Part shown: positions 1 through 8,316 of the stretch, one piece after another
How positions within the stretch are numbered: the first letter of the stretch is position 1
How the letters are laid out: the number at the start of each line of letters is the position of its first letter
Source of the DNA: Streptomyces liangshanensis
GTDB taxonomy: Bacteria > Actinomycetota > Actinomycetes > Streptomycetales > Streptomycetaceae
Length of the DNA: 64,000 bases
Reading direction: 5' to 3'
Assembly: GCF_011694815.1 (NCBI RefSeq)
Contig: NZ_CP050177.1
Location: forward strand, 6,765,501 to 6,829,500
Translations under genes and position numbers: made by a program
The notes under the pieces: model-generated
Seen by the model: only the letters and a program-made list of their open reading frames with translations
Told to the model about the DNA's origin: nothing
Database searches by the model: none

Positions 1-1
1 C

Positions 2-283
2 ATGGTCGCCATCACGCTCTTCGGCCTCTACTCGCAATGGCGCCTCTCGTGGATCGTCGAGCAGGCAAGAGCTGTCTCGATCCGGCGACTCGAGGAAGCG
101 TTGCCCCCTCGCGCACCTCGGCGTGCCTCCGACATCTCGGAGGCGGACGCGCGAGTGAACGACTTGCTGTCGTACGTCATCGCCAGTCCCAACACGGCCG
201 TGAACGGCCAGACGCTCGCCTCCACGCTCCTGGCGATGTTCGCCGGCGCACTTCCTTTCATCGTCACCGTGTTGCTGAGGTGA
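2..283 (+). CDS. C-terminal part of an unidentified membrane protein
   Basis: This open frame runs in from the left edge and stops at TGA 281-283. The ATG at 2 has no visible upstream region, so the true start is probably outside the window. The visible 93 residues begin with a hydrophobic stretch (about 1-20), continue with a charged Arg/Glu-rich middle (about 20-55), and end in a hydrophobic segment (about 68-91) that looks like a transmembrane helix finishing right at the C-terminus. I do not recognise the family. It is followed by 147 bp of non-coding DNA and the PadR gene. Confidence 0.5.
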   Translation: MVAITLFGLYSQWRLSWIVEQARAVSIRRLEEALPPRAPRRASDISEADARVNDLLSYVIASPNTAVNGQTLASTLLAMFAGALPFIVTVLLR

Positions 284-374
284 CGAGGCGTGCGTGGCCA
301 TCGGCTCCTTCGCCCCTCCGACGGCCTTCATCGAGAACCCGCAGGGCGGATCGTGATTGCCAAACGTACGGTTC

Positions 375-411
375 CGATATATCGTTGGCGTATCGCGACA
401 GATCAACGATA
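375..411. promoter_or_regulatory. Probable operator of the downstream PadR gene
   Basis: A perfect inverted repeat, TATCGTTG at 380-387 and CAACGATA at 404-411, is separated by 16 bp. The left arm overlaps a perfect 10-bp palindrome CGATATATCG (375-384), and a further TATCG occurs at 391-395. The block ends 19 bp before the PadR start codon, where PadR autoregulators usually bind. The binding role is inferred. Confidence 0.6.
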
Positions 412-430
412 GGTGAAGGAGGACGTAGAG

Positions 431-1066
431 ATGCGTTCACAAGGACACGGACACGGATATGCGCACGGTCATGAGCACGGACCGGAAGGTGGTCGGTGCG
501 GGCCCGGCGAGCGAGGGCGGGGTGGGTTCGAGGGGCGGCGCGCCGCCTTCGGTCCCTTCGGCCCGCCGTTCGGCGGCGGTCCCTTCGGGGGTGGCCGGGG
601 GCGCGGTGGCGGTGGCGGCCGGGGAAGGGCGCGGCGTGGTGACGTACGCGCCTCGATCCTGGCGCTGCTGAAGGACCGGCCCATGCACGGTTACGAGATG
701 ATCCAGGAGATCGGCGAGCGCAGCGGCGGGGCCTGGCGCCCCAGCCCCGGCTCGGTGTACCCCACCCTCCAGCTCCTGGAGGACGAGGGCCACATCACGA
801 GCAGGAGCGAGGGCGGCAAGAAGCTGTTCACGCTCACGGAAAGCGGGCGGGCCGAGGCCGAGACGGGGCCCGACGCCCCGTGGGAGGAGGCCGGGCGCGG
901 AGTCGACTGGGAGACGGTCAACGAGATCCGGCAGGCCGGCTTCGGGCTGATGGAGGCGTTCGCGCAGGTCTGGAAGACCGGTACGCCCGAGCAGCGGCAG
1001 AAGGCCCTCGCCGTCACCAACGAGGCGCGCAAGAAGCTCTACCTGATCCTCGCCGATGAGGACTGA
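431..1066 (+). CDS. PadR-family transcriptional regulator with His/Gly-rich N-terminus
   Basis: A 211-residue DNA-binding regulator. The winged-helix PadR domain starts near residue 72 (DVRASILALLKDRPMHGYEM) and includes the recognition-helix region PSPGSVYPTLQLLEDEG and the wing. The C-terminal helix contains the dimerisation segment. The first 70 residues are unusual: five histidines between residues 6 and 16 (HGHGYAHGHEHG), then a Gly/Arg-rich stretch. This could bind metal, but that is inference. ATG 431 was preferred over GTG 413 because GGAGGA sits 8-9 bp upstream of the ATG. An inverted repeat just upstream suggests autoregulation. No co-transcribed target gene follows; a terminator lies downstream. 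Confidence 0.9.
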   Translation: MRSQGHGHGYAHGHEHGPEGGRCGPGERGRGGFEGRRAAFGPFGPPFGGGPFGGGRGRGGGGGRGRARRGDVRASILALLKDRPMHGYEMIQEIGERSGGAWRPSPGSVYPTLQLLEDEGHITSRSEGGKKLFTLTESGRAEAETGPDAPWEEAGRGVDWETVNEIRQAGFGLMEAFAQVWKTGTPEQRQKALAVTNEARKKLYLILADED

Positions 1067-1087
1067 GGGGAAGGTGCTGTACGGAGG

Positions 1088-1119
1088 CGGGGCCCCGCGG
1101 TGGTGATCGCGGGGCCCCG
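1088..1119. terminator. Bidirectional hairpin terminator
   Basis: A perfect 12-bp stem, CGGGGCCCCGCG at 1088-1099 and CGCGGGGCCCCG at 1108-1119, with an 8-nt loop. It lies between the convergent PadR gene and a small minus-strand gene and could serve both. There is no strong T-run, as is usual in Streptomyces. Confidence 0.75.
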
Positions 1120-1143
1120 TCGCGCGCGTGGTCCCCGACCCGG

Positions 1144-1338
1144 TCAGATGCGGTCGGCCACGCGCAGCCGCCAGAACACCGCGGAGTCGAACACGTCCGA
1201 GGCCCGCGGATGCGGACCTTCGTCGTGGCAGTGGAACGCGGCCCAGAACACATCCCCGCGCAACGCGTCCGGCGGGGCGTAGACGCGGTAGACGTACTGC
1301 TGTCCGTCCATCGCGAGCAGGGCGACCATCCAGTACAT
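1144..1338 (-). CDS. Small hypothetical protein (64 aa)
   Basis: A 64-residue protein, MYWMVALLAMDGQQYVYRVY at the N-terminus and ending DSAVFWRLRVADRI. The longer upstream frame was rejected because a good GGAGG-type site (ggggagaggaggcgg) lies directly before ATG 1338. The protein is rich in aromatic residues and has no signal peptide or clear membrane segment. I do not recognise a family. It stands alone, convergent with the PadR gene across the terminator. Confidence 0.65.
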   Translation of the reverse strand: MYWMVALLAMDGQQYVYRVYAPPDALRGDVFWAAFHCHDEGPHPRASDVFDSAVFWRLRVADRI

Positions 1339-1552
1339 CCGCCTCCTCTCCCCTCTCTCCCGGACGCCCCCGCGCTCCGTCGTGGTTGCGCACGAAGGGG
1401 GGACGCAAGGCGGCGCGCCCACCCAGGGGCGGAAGACCCCGATCTCCTTCGCAGGGATGAGGAACCGGCCCCTCGTGCCCACCTTCCGTGGGACCCCAAG
1501 ATGGCCCCCGCCGGGGATGCCCTGCCCGGGGGCCGGCTGATGAGGTGAGAGG

Positions 1553-2131
1553 GTGCAGAGCCCGACCCCGCAAGTGCCCCGGCAGCCCGTACCGACCCGT
1601 GCGGGCACCGAACCGCCTCGCACGGGCGCCCGGCCCGCCCGTCAGGGCGTCGAGCAGGACGCCCGGCTCACCGTGGAGCTTGCCTCGGTCCTCGCGGCCG
1701 CGCGCAGGAGGGCCCACCGCGACGCCGACGAGCAGATCGACACCGCCCACCTGCTGCACTCCCTGCTGGAGACCGATCCGGCGGTGCGAGCCGCGTTCGA
1801 CGGCGGGCCGCAGGTCGCGCGGGTGCTCGGCTACCTGGTCCAGCGCAGCATCGGGTACGGGCTGCGCTGGCAGGGGACGGTCGAGGACTCCGGCGCCGTA
1901 CCGGTCCTGCGGGAGGATCCCGTGGCCGGCTGGTCCCCGGCCGCCGTCGCCGCCATGAACCACGCGCTCGCGCGGGCCGCGCGCAGGGGCGATCCGCGGG
2001 CCGCGGGGCTCGACCTGCTGGCCGCACTCGCCGCGGACCCGTCGTGCCGGGCCGTCGAGGTGCTCGGACGGGCCGGGGTGGACGCGCGGTCACTGGCGGG
2101 GCGGCTGTCGGGAGCGGGGCGCCTCGGCTGA
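1553..2131 (+). CDS. Clp N-domain protein without ATPase domains
   Basis: A 192-residue protein with a disordered Pro/Arg-rich N-terminus (about 1-35) followed by two Clp_N-type helical repeats. The first is around 38-85 (DARLTVELASVLAAARRRAH...IDTAHLLHSLLETD), the second around 125-180 (SPAAVAAMNHALARAARRG...GLDLLAALAADPSC). In ClpA/ClpC the N-domain docks substrates or adaptors; the AAA+ modules are missing here. It may be an adaptor or a regulator, which the sequence does not settle. Start GTG 1553 follows a GAGGTGAGAGG site. Other ClpN-only proteins are common in actinomycetes. Confidence 0.8.
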   Translation: MQSPTPQVPRQPVPTRAGTEPPRTGARPARQGVEQDARLTVELASVLAAARRRAHRDADEQIDTAHLLHSLLETDPAVRAAFDGGPQVARVLGYLVQRSIGYGLRWQGTVEDSGAVPVLREDPVAGWSPAAVAAMNHALARAARRGDPRAAGLDLLAALAADPSCRAVEVLGRAGVDARSLAGRLSGAGRLG

Positions 2132-2245
2132 CGGGTGGCAGGAGAAGGGGGAGGCCGAGGGGCGGGGGCGTACGGTCCGCCCCGGTCGGCCGGCGACAGG
2201 TGTGACGGGTGCGTAGCTCCTGACGGGACCTGTCATGATGACGCC

Positions 2246-3253
2246 ATGCACGCGTCTCAGGGGCAGGGGAGGAGCGTCGGACTGGGCCTTGCCCTGGTGT
2301 CGGCGTTCGCGTTCGGTGGGTCCGGTGTCGCGGCCAAGCCGCTCATCGAGGCGGGGCTCGAACCCCTCCAGGTGGTCTGGCTGCGGGTCGCGGGCGCGGC
2401 GCTGCTCATGCTCCCGGTGGCCTGGCGCCACCGCGACCTCGTGCGCCGCAGGCCCGCGCTGCTCGCCGGGTTCGGGCTGCTGGCCGTGGCCGGCGTCCAG
2501 GCCTTCTACTTCGCCGCGCTCTCCCGGGTCCCCGTCGGTGTCGCGCTGCTGGTCGAGTACCTCGCCCCCGCCCTCGTCCTGCTCTGGGTCCGCTTCGTGC
2601 AGCGGCGGCCCGTCACCCGCGCGGCGGCCGCCGGGGTCGTGCTCGCGGTGGGCGGCCTGGCCTGTGTGGTCGAGGTCTGGGCCGGGCTGAGCTTCGACCC
2701 GGTGGGGATCCTGTTCGCGCTCGCCGCCGCCTGCTGCCAGGTCGGCTACTTCGTGCTGTCGGACCAGGGGAGCGGTACGGAGGACGCGGCCCACGCGGCG
2801 GATCCACTCGGGGTGATCGCGTACGGGCTGCTGGTCGGGACCGTCGTGCTGACCGTCGTCGGCCGGCCGTGGGAGATGGACTGGTCCCTGCTCGGCGGTA
2901 CGGCGGACCTCGGCGGTTCCGACGTCCCCGCCGCGCTGCTGCTGGGCTGGGTCGTGGTGGTGGCGACCGTCCTCGCGTACGCGACCGGTGTGGTGTCCGT
3001 ACGCAAGCTCTCGCCGCAGGTGGCCGGGGTGGTGGCGTGCCTGGAGGCGGTCATCGCGACCGTTCTCGCCTGGGTGCTGCTGGGGGAGCACCTTTCCGCG
3101 CCGCAGATCGCGGGCGGCGCGGTGGTGCTCGTGGGCGCCTTCATCGCACAGTCCTCGACGCCCCGCCCGCCCTCCGGGGGCGCGGGGGTCCTGGGCGAGG
3201 CTCACGTACCCCTGGACGCCGAGGTGTTCGAGGACACGAGCCGCCCCGCGTAG
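2246..3253 (+). CDS. EamA-family (DMT superfamily) transporter
   Basis: A 335-residue inner-membrane protein with about ten predicted hydrophobic helices arranged as two EamA halves. The first half is about 8-140 (VGLGLALVSAFAFGGSGVAA...), the second about 150-300. Families of this type export amino acids or other metabolites; the substrate cannot be told from sequence. ATG 2246 was chosen because the hydrophobic core begins soon after it and the preceding 37 codons look non-membrane and unlike the family. A second EamA gene lies at 5.4-6.5 kb on the other strand. Confidence 0.88.
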   Translation: MHASQGQGRSVGLGLALVSAFAFGGSGVAAKPLIEAGLEPLQVVWLRVAGAALLMLPVAWRHRDLVRRRPALLAGFGLLAVAGVQAFYFAALSRVPVGVALLVEYLAPALVLLWVRFVQRRPVTRAAAAGVVLAVGGLACVVEVWAGLSFDPVGILFALAAACCQVGYFVLSDQGSGTEDAAHAADPLGVIAYGLLVGTVVLTVVGRPWEMDWSLLGGTADLGGSDVPAALLLGWVVVVATVLAYATGVVSVRKLSPQVAGVVACLEAVIATVLAWVLLGEHLSAPQIAGGAVVLVGAFIAQSSTPRPPSGGAGVLGEAHVPLDAEVFEDTSRPA

Positions 3254-3287
3254 GACGACCCGCCCCGCCCAGGACGGGCCGGCCGCC

Positions 3288-4031
3288 TCAGAGGGCGGTG
3301 AGGTAGCCGGGCAGGGCGATCGACGGGTCGAGGTCGTCCGCCGGTACGGGCGGGCCGTAGCCCCGTACGACCGGGACCACACCGCTCCAGTACGGCAGCG
3401 CCAGGTCCTCGGCCTCGTCGTTGGGGCCGCCCGTCCTGACCTTCGCGGAGACCTCGTCGAGATCGAGGCGGATCACGGCGGTCGCCGCCAGTTCCTTGGC
3501 ATCGGCCGGGCGCGAGTCGGCCGCGCGGCCGGGTACGACGTGGTCGACGATCGCGTCGAGAGCCGTGCGCCGCTCCTCGGGGTCGGTCACCTGGCGGGCG
3601 ACGCCGTGCACCACCACGGAGCGGTAGTTGATCGAGTGGTGGAAGGCGGAGCGCGCCAGGACCAGGCCGTCGACATGGGTGACCGTCAGGCACACGGCGA
3701 GGCCCGGGTCGTCGGTACCGGCACCCGCCCCGGCCAGCAGCAGCGGGCGCGAGCCGGTCGAGCCGTGGACGTACAGCCGCTCGCCCACCCGGCCGTAGAG
3801 GGTCGGCAGGACGACCGGCGCGCCGTCGCGTACGAAGCCGAGGTGGCAGATGTACGTCTCGTCGAGTATGGCGTGGACCAGTTCGCGGTCGTACGAGGCC
3901 CGTTCGCGCGAACGGCTCGGGACCGTGCGCGCGGTGGGCCGGTAGGAGCCGGAGGCTTCCTGTGACTCCGCGCCCTGCGGTGTCGACGGCCGCGGGGCGG
4001 TGTCCTGTCCCGGCTGTGCGCTCTCCGTCAT
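3288..4031 (-). CDS. Pyridoxamine 5'-phosphate oxidase-fold FMN-binding protein
   Basis: A 247-residue cytoplasmic protein of the PNPOx-like split beta-barrel family (nitroimidazole-resistance/flavin reductase type). The barrel core is about residues 40-200, including ILDETYICHLGFVRDGAPVV and LYVHGSTGSRPLLL. An FMN- or F420-dependent reductase or a PLP-linked oxidase are both possible. ATG 4031 is preferred over GTG 4049 because GGAGGAAG sits just upstream. It is divergent from a MocR-type regulator with a shared palindrome between them, an arrangement often seen where the MocR protein controls the PNPOx-like gene. Confidence 0.85.
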   Translation of the reverse strand: MTESAQPGQDTAPRPSTPQGAESQEASGSYRPTARTVPSRSRERASYDRELVHAILDETYICHLGFVRDGAPVVLPTLYGRVGERLYVHGSTGSRPLLLAGAGAGTDDPGLAVCLTVTHVDGLVLARSAFHHSINYRSVVVHGVARQVTDPEERRTALDAIVDHVVPGRAADSRPADAKELAATAVIRLDLDEVSAKVRTGGPNDEAEDLALPYWSGVVPVVRGYGPPVPADDLDPSIALPGYLTAL

Positions 4032-4044
4032 TTGCTTCCTCCAT

Positions 4045-4056
4045 TGCACTAGTGCA
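4045..4056. promoter_or_regulatory. Palindromic operator between PNPOx-like gene and MocR gene
   Basis: A perfect 12-bp palindrome, TGCACTAGTGCA, lies in the 36 bp between the two divergent starts. GntR/MocR dimers bind short palindromes of this kind. It overlaps the probable promoters of both genes, so one protein could control both. The assignment is inferred from position. Confidence 0.6.
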
Positions 4057-4067
4057 TAGTAATCTTT

Positions 4068-5399
4068 GTGCTAGGAGAGTATCGGATCCAAGGTCGGCGT
4101 GCGGCGGACATTTCCGCGAGTGTGGAGCGGGCGGTCGGCTCCGGAGAGCTGGGACCGGGCCAACTGCTGCCTCCCATGCGGGAGTTGGCGACGGAGTTGG
4201 GGGTCAATCCGAACACCGTCGCGGCCGCCTACCGCACGCTGCGCGAGCGCGGGGTGATCGAGACGGCGGGACGCAGGGGCAGTCGCGTACGGGAGCGGCC
4301 GGCCAGCACGTCCCGGGGGTCGATCCGAGTGGAGGCGCCCCCCGGCGTACGGGACGTGTCGGCGGGCAATCCCGATCCCGCCCTGCTGCCGAAGCTGGAC
4401 CACGCGCTCGCCGCCGCCGCGCGGCGCCACGCGGAGCGGCCCGGGATGTACGGCGAGGCCGCCGTCGACCCGGAGTTCGCGCGGCTCGCCCGCGCGGCAC
4501 TGGACGCCGACGGGGTGCCCGACGGGCCGGTGGCCGTCATGTCGGGGTCGCTCGACGCGATCGAACGGGTGCTGGCGGCTCACCTCCGGCCCGGGGACGC
4601 CGTCGCCGTGGAGGACCCGAGCTGGGGGAGCCTGCTGGACCTCGTGTCGGCGCTCGGGTTGCGGCCCGTGCCGGTGGGCGTGGACGACGAAGGCCCGCTG
4701 CCCGGTGACCTGGAGCGGGCGCTGCGCGATGGCGTCCGCGCCGTGGTCGTCACCGATCGCGCGCAGAATCCGACGGGCGCGGCGGTGAGCGCGCCCCGCG
4801 CGGCGCGACTGCGGGAGGTGCTCGGCGCCCGCCCCGGGGTGCTGGTGATCGAGGACGACCACGGCCACCACTTCGTGGACCTGCCCCTGCACCCGCTCGC
4901 CGGGGCCACCGACAGCTGGGCGCTGGTGCGGTCCACCGCGAAGGCGTACGGACCGGACCTGCGCCTCGCGGTCCTGACGGGCGACGCCGTGACCGTCGAC
5001 CGGGTGACGGGCCGTCAGCGTCTCGGCCCCGGCTGGGTCAGCCGCCTCCTCCAGCTGGCCGTCGTGGACCTGTGGACCTCGCGCGCGGTGGACGTCGCGG
5101 CGGTGTCCCGCGCCTACGGCGAACTGCGCGACGCGCTCGTACGGGCCCTGGCGGAACGGGGTGTGCGGGCCTACGGACGCAGTGGCATGAACGTGTGGGT
5201 GCCGGTGGCCGACGAGACGAGCGCGGTCGCGGGCCTGCTGCACGCGGGATGGGCGGTCGCGCCGGGGGCGCGCTTCCGGGTCGCGACCCCGGCGGCGGTA
5301 CGGGTCACGGTGTCGGGGCTCACGGTCGGCGACCTCGCGTCGCTCGCCGACGCGCTGGCCGCGGCGGCGGGACCGGCGACCGCGCGCAGCTACGGCTGA
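4068..5399 (+). CDS. MocR/PdxR-type regulator (GntR HTH fused to aminotransferase fold)
   Basis: A 443-residue protein. Residues about 5-75 are a GntR winged helix (LLPPMRELATELGVNPNTVAAAYRTLRERG). Residues about 100-435 are a class I PLP-dependent aminotransferase-like domain, with SLDAIERVLAAHLRPGDAVAVEDPSWGS and the PLP-lysine segment LVRSTAKAYGPDLRLA. Such proteins sense PLP or an amino compound and control vitamin B6 or transporter genes. Start GTG 4068 has no upstream ribosome binding site, so the mRNA may be leaderless. The divergent PNPOx-like gene is the likely target. Confidence 0.9.
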   Translation: MLGEYRIQGRRAADISASVERAVGSGELGPGQLLPPMRELATELGVNPNTVAAAYRTLRERGVIETAGRRGSRVRERPASTSRGSIRVEAPPGVRDVSAGNPDPALLPKLDHALAAAARRHAERPGMYGEAAVDPEFARLARAALDADGVPDGPVAVMSGSLDAIERVLAAHLRPGDAVAVEDPSWGSLLDLVSALGLRPVPVGVDDEGPLPGDLERALRDGVRAVVVTDRAQNPTGAAVSAPRAARLREVLGARPGVLVIEDDHGHHFVDLPLHPLAGATDSWALVRSTAKAYGPDLRLAVLTGDAVTVDRVTGRQRLGPGWVSRLLQLAVVDLWTSRAVDVAAVSRAYGELRDALVRALAERGVRAYGRSGMNVWVPVADETSAVAGLLHAGWAVAPGARFRVATPAAVRVTVSGLTVGDLASLADALAAAAGPATARSYG

Positions 5400-5452
5400 G
5401 CGCCTCGCGAGCAGGACTGACGGTTCGCGGCCAGGACTGACGGTTCGGGCGG

Positions 5453-6505
5453 TTACGGCCGGCTGTTCGCCGACACCGGAGCGGGTACGGGCGGGGGCGT
5501 CGCGGTCAGGTCCGTCCGGTCCGCCCCGGGCGTCCCGCCGTCTTCCGGTCCGCGCTTCCGGGACTTCCGCGGCCTGCTCTGCGTCAGGGCGGCGCCGGCC
5601 AGGATGACCACCGCGCCGACGGGGGTGTTCCAGCTCAGCGGCTCCCCCAGGAGGGTCACCCCGGCGGCCGTGGCGATGACCGGGATGAAGTACGTGACCA
5701 TCGCGCCGATCGTCGGGCCCACCTCGGCGACCACGCCGTACTGGAGCAGGATCGCCAGGCCGGTCCCCAGCGCGCCGAGCACCACCACCGACAGTAGCGG
5801 CCACACCGGGAACGAGGCCGGCATGGTGGTGAACAGCGGTGTCACGACGGCCAGTTGCGCGGTGGCGAGGAGCAACTGCGTGCCGGTGAGCGAGAGATGC
5901 GAGTGGCTGCCGCCCGCCAGCGTGCGGCGTACGTAGATCCAGCCGACCGGGTAGCTCAGCGACGCCAGCAGGGCCATGGCCGTACCGGTGACGTCGAGGC
6001 CGGAGAAGCCCTGCCAGGCGCCGAGGACGGTCAGCACCCCGAGGAATCCGATGCCGACCCCGGCCACGCGGCGGCGGGTGGGCCGGTCCTCGGACAGGGC
6101 CACGAAGGACAGGAGCATGCCCCACAGGGGCGAGGTCGCGTTGCAGATGCCCGCGAGCGTCGAGGGGATCGTCAGCTCGGAGTACGCGAACAGCGAGAAC
6201 GGCAGCGCGTTCAGGAGGAAGGCCGCAACGGCGAGATGGCCCCAGGTGCGCAGCCCCCGGGGGAGGCGCTCGCGCTTCCACACGAGGGCGACCGCGATGA
6301 CCGCCGTACCGAACAGGAGGCGTCCGAAGGTGACTTGGAAGGGCGCGAAGCTGTCGGTGCCCACCTTGATGAACAGGAAGCTGAAGCCCCAGATGAGGGA
6401 GAGCGCCGCGAACCGGACGCGCCAGCCGATGACGCGGCGGGGGGAGCGCGGGCGGGCGGGGGAAGCGGCGGCGGGGGCCGGGCGAGGCGAGGCGGCGGAG
6501 CTCAT
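5453..6505 (-). CDS. EamA-family transporter
   Basis: A 350-residue, ten-helix DMT-family membrane protein. After a Pro/Ala/Arg-rich N-terminus (1-30), the helices start at VRFAALSLIWGFSFLFIKVG, and the second EamA half begins around 180. ATG 6505 follows AAGGTGAGGACC; the upstream ATG at 6562 has no site. The gene is divergent from the LysR regulator at 6580, which by neighbourhood is its probable regulator. Likely an exporter of amino acids or drugs; the substrate is unknown. Confidence 0.88.
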   Translation of the reverse strand: MSSAASPRPAPAAASPARPRSPRRVIGWRVRFAALSLIWGFSFLFIKVGTDSFAPFQVTFGRLLFGTAVIAVALVWKRERLPRGLRTWGHLAVAAFLLNALPFSLFAYSELTIPSTLAGICNATSPLWGMLLSFVALSEDRPTRRRVAGVGIGFLGVLTVLGAWQGFSGLDVTGTAMALLASLSYPVGWIYVRRTLAGGSHSHLSLTGTQLLLATAQLAVVTPLFTTMPASFPVWPLLSVVVLGALGTGLAILLQYGVVAEVGPTIGAMVTYFIPVIATAAGVTLLGEPLSWNTPVGAVVILAGAALTQSRPRKSRKRGPEDGGTPGADRTDLTATPPPVPAPVSANSRP

Positions 6506-6579
6506 GGTCCTCACCTTGGCCCGAACCATCTCGTAGGACAAGCGAGATTTCGTGCCGCTCATGTCGTAGCATCGCTTAC

Positions 6580-7485
6580 ATGTTGAATCTGGAGCGACTG
6601 CGGACGCTGGACGCGCTGGCCCGGCACGGTTCGGTGAGCGGCGCGGCCGAGGGGCTGCACGTGACCACCTCCGCCGTCTCCCAGCAACTGGCCAAGTTGG
6701 AGCGCGAGGTGGGTCAGCAGCTGCTCGCCAAGAACGGGCGGGGAGTGCGCCTCACGGACGCGGGCCGGCTGCTCGCCGATCACGCCGCGCGGATCATCTC
6801 GCAGGTCGAGGTCGCCCAGTCGGACATCGAGGCGCAGCGCGGCCGGGTGGTGGGTGACGTGCGGATGGCGGCCTTCCCGACGGCGGCGCGCGGGCTGTTC
6901 CCGGTCGCGCTCCGGGCGCTGTGCGACACCCATCCGGAACTACGCGTCATGGCGCGGGAGCTGGAGCCCGAGGCCGGTATCAGGGGAGTCCTCAGGGGCG
7001 ATCTCGATCTCGCCGTGGTGCTGGACTGGAACAACAAGCGGCTGCCCGTGCCCGGCGGTCTCGCCATGGCGCATCTCCTCGACGACGCGGCCGACGTGGC
7101 GATGCCCGCCGACCACCCGCTCGCGGGGCGGGCGGAGGTGGACCTGGAGGAGTTCGCCGACGACGCGTGGGTGTCGTGGCCGGAGGGCGAGTTCTGTCAC
7201 GACTGGCTGATGTTCACGCTCCGCTCCAAGGGCGTGGAGCCGCGCATCGGCCACCTCGCGGGGGAGCACCACACCCAACTCGCGCTGATCGCGGCGGGCC
7301 TCGGTGTCTGTGTCGCGCCGCGGCTGGGGCGCGGACCGGTGCCGGAGGGCGTGGCGGTCGTCCCCGTACGGCAGAAGATGTGGCGGCACATCCACGCCGT
7401 GTGGCGCACCGACGCCGGCCGCCGCCCCTCGATCAGGGCGGCGGTGGAGGCGCTCGGTGCGGCGGCGCGGACGGTCGAGGAGTAA
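6580..7485 (+). CDS. LysR-family transcriptional regulator
   Basis: A 301-residue regulator. The N-terminal HTH is residues 1-60 (LRTLDALARHGSVSGAAEGLHVTTSAVSQQLAKLE), followed by a linker helix and a LysR substrate-binding domain (about 90-295). ATG 6580 has no Shine-Dalgarno sequence, and the intergenic space to the divergent EamA gene is only 74 bp, suggesting a leaderless transcript. LysR proteins usually control the divergent gene, here the EamA exporter. Confidence 0.9.
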   Translation: MLNLERLRTLDALARHGSVSGAAEGLHVTTSAVSQQLAKLEREVGQQLLAKNGRGVRLTDAGRLLADHAARIISQVEVAQSDIEAQRGRVVGDVRMAAFPTAARGLFPVALRALCDTHPELRVMARELEPEAGIRGVLRGDLDLAVVLDWNNKRLPVPGGLAMAHLLDDAADVAMPADHPLAGRAEVDLEEFADDAWVSWPEGEFCHDWLMFTLRSKGVEPRIGHLAGEHHTQLALIAAGLGVCVAPRLGRGPVPEGVAVVPVRQKMWRHIHAVWRTDAGRRPSIRAAVEALGAAARTVEE

Positions 7486-7527
7486 GCCGAGGGCTAAGGG
7501 GTCCGGGGCGTATGCGTAAGCGCGGTG

Positions 7528-7980
7528 TCATGCGAGGGTGATCGAGTCCCCGGTGACCTTGATCGACGCGGCGGGCAGGGCCTGGGTCGCGGGCCCCTGC
7601 TTGACGCTGCCGTCCGCGACGCTGAACTGGCTCCCGTGACAGGGGCAGTTGATGACTCCGTTCGTCACGGTCGTCACCGCGCACCCCTGGTGGGTGCACT
7701 TGGACGAGAAGGCCTTGAACTGCCCCGCCTCGGGCTGGGTGACCACCACGCCCTGGTCGTCGAAGATCTTGCCGCCGCCCTCGGGGATGTCGGTCGTCTT
7801 CGCGAGGACGTCGCCGGCCGCGACGTCGCCGGGCTTCTGGTCCGCCGTGTCCGGCTTGCCGGCCGTCCCCGACGTGTCGTTCCCGCATGCCACGAGCGCC
7901 GCGCCCAGCCCCGCGGCGCCGGCCGCGGCGACGATGGTCCTGCGCGTCACGATCCGTGCGGTGCCCTGCGTTCCCGTCAT
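7528..7980 (-). CDS. Rieske [2Fe-2S] lipoprotein
   Basis: A 150-residue exported protein. The N-terminus has a twin-arginine motif (TRRTIVAAA, about 12-20) and a lipobox LVAC (29-32), so it should be a Tat-exported lipoprotein. The Rieske domain carries cluster ligands C95-x-H97 and C112/H115 within CTHQGC and CPCHGSQF; C100 and C114 form the usual disulfide pair. It may transfer electrons at the membrane; the partner is not evident here. ATG 7980 was chosen over the upstream frame because of the GGAGAGAGG site and the signal peptide. It is convergent with the LysR gene. Confidence 0.92.
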   Translation of the reverse strand: MTGTQGTARIVTRRTIVAAAGAAGLGAALVACGNDTSGTAGKPDTADQKPGDVAAGDVLAKTTDIPEGGGKIFDDQGVVVTQPEAGQFKAFSSKCTHQGCAVTTVTNGVINCPCHGSQFSVADGSVKQGPATQALPAASIKVTGDSITLA

Positions 7981-8316
7981 GCTGCGTACCTCTCTCCTGG
8001 CCGCCACTACGCCGGCCGATCACCGGAAAGTACGGACAAACCCGCCTCCGTGTTCACGCGTCGGCCGAACTGTCCGGAAGGGCCGGTCGGTGTCCCCGGA
8101 TTTCTCCGTGTACCCCGCCTCGTACCCCGCTTCCCTGTGAATCCTCCGTGAGGAGGACACGATCGACGATCTTCCGCGCCGGGTGGGGAGTTCCTCGTTC
8201 GTGTGGACGTTGTCACGTTGCCGGTCGGGGGCTTCGGGTTGACGCGTCGGCGGCGGAGTCGGACATTTGATGAAACGCACATACGCGGTTCCCGCGGGCA
8301 GACCACCAGGAGGGTC
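7981..8316. other. Intergenic region between divergent Rieske and sortase genes
   Basis: A 336-bp region with no supportable gene. It contains a small inverted repeat CCTCC/GGAGG (8143-8156) and a direct repeat GTACCCCGC (8110-8118 and 8122-8130). On the minus strand these read GGGTAC, like the -10 element of sigma-B-type promoters, but the matching -35 spacing is poor. Confidence 0.4.

Noticed and set aside
437..1963. Long minus-strand open frame opposite PadR and the Clp-N gene
   Set aside because: It is antisense to genes with clear domains, is Arg/Pro-rich, and has no start signal; typical of high-GC shadow frames.
4071..6572. 833-codon minus-strand open frame across MocR and EamA genes
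   Set aside because: It opposes two recognisable genes and shows no domain or start signal.
8110..8130. Sigma-B-type promoters (GGGTAC) on the minus strand before the Rieske gene
   Set aside because: The -10-like motif occurs twice, but no correctly spaced -35 element was found; kept only as a note.
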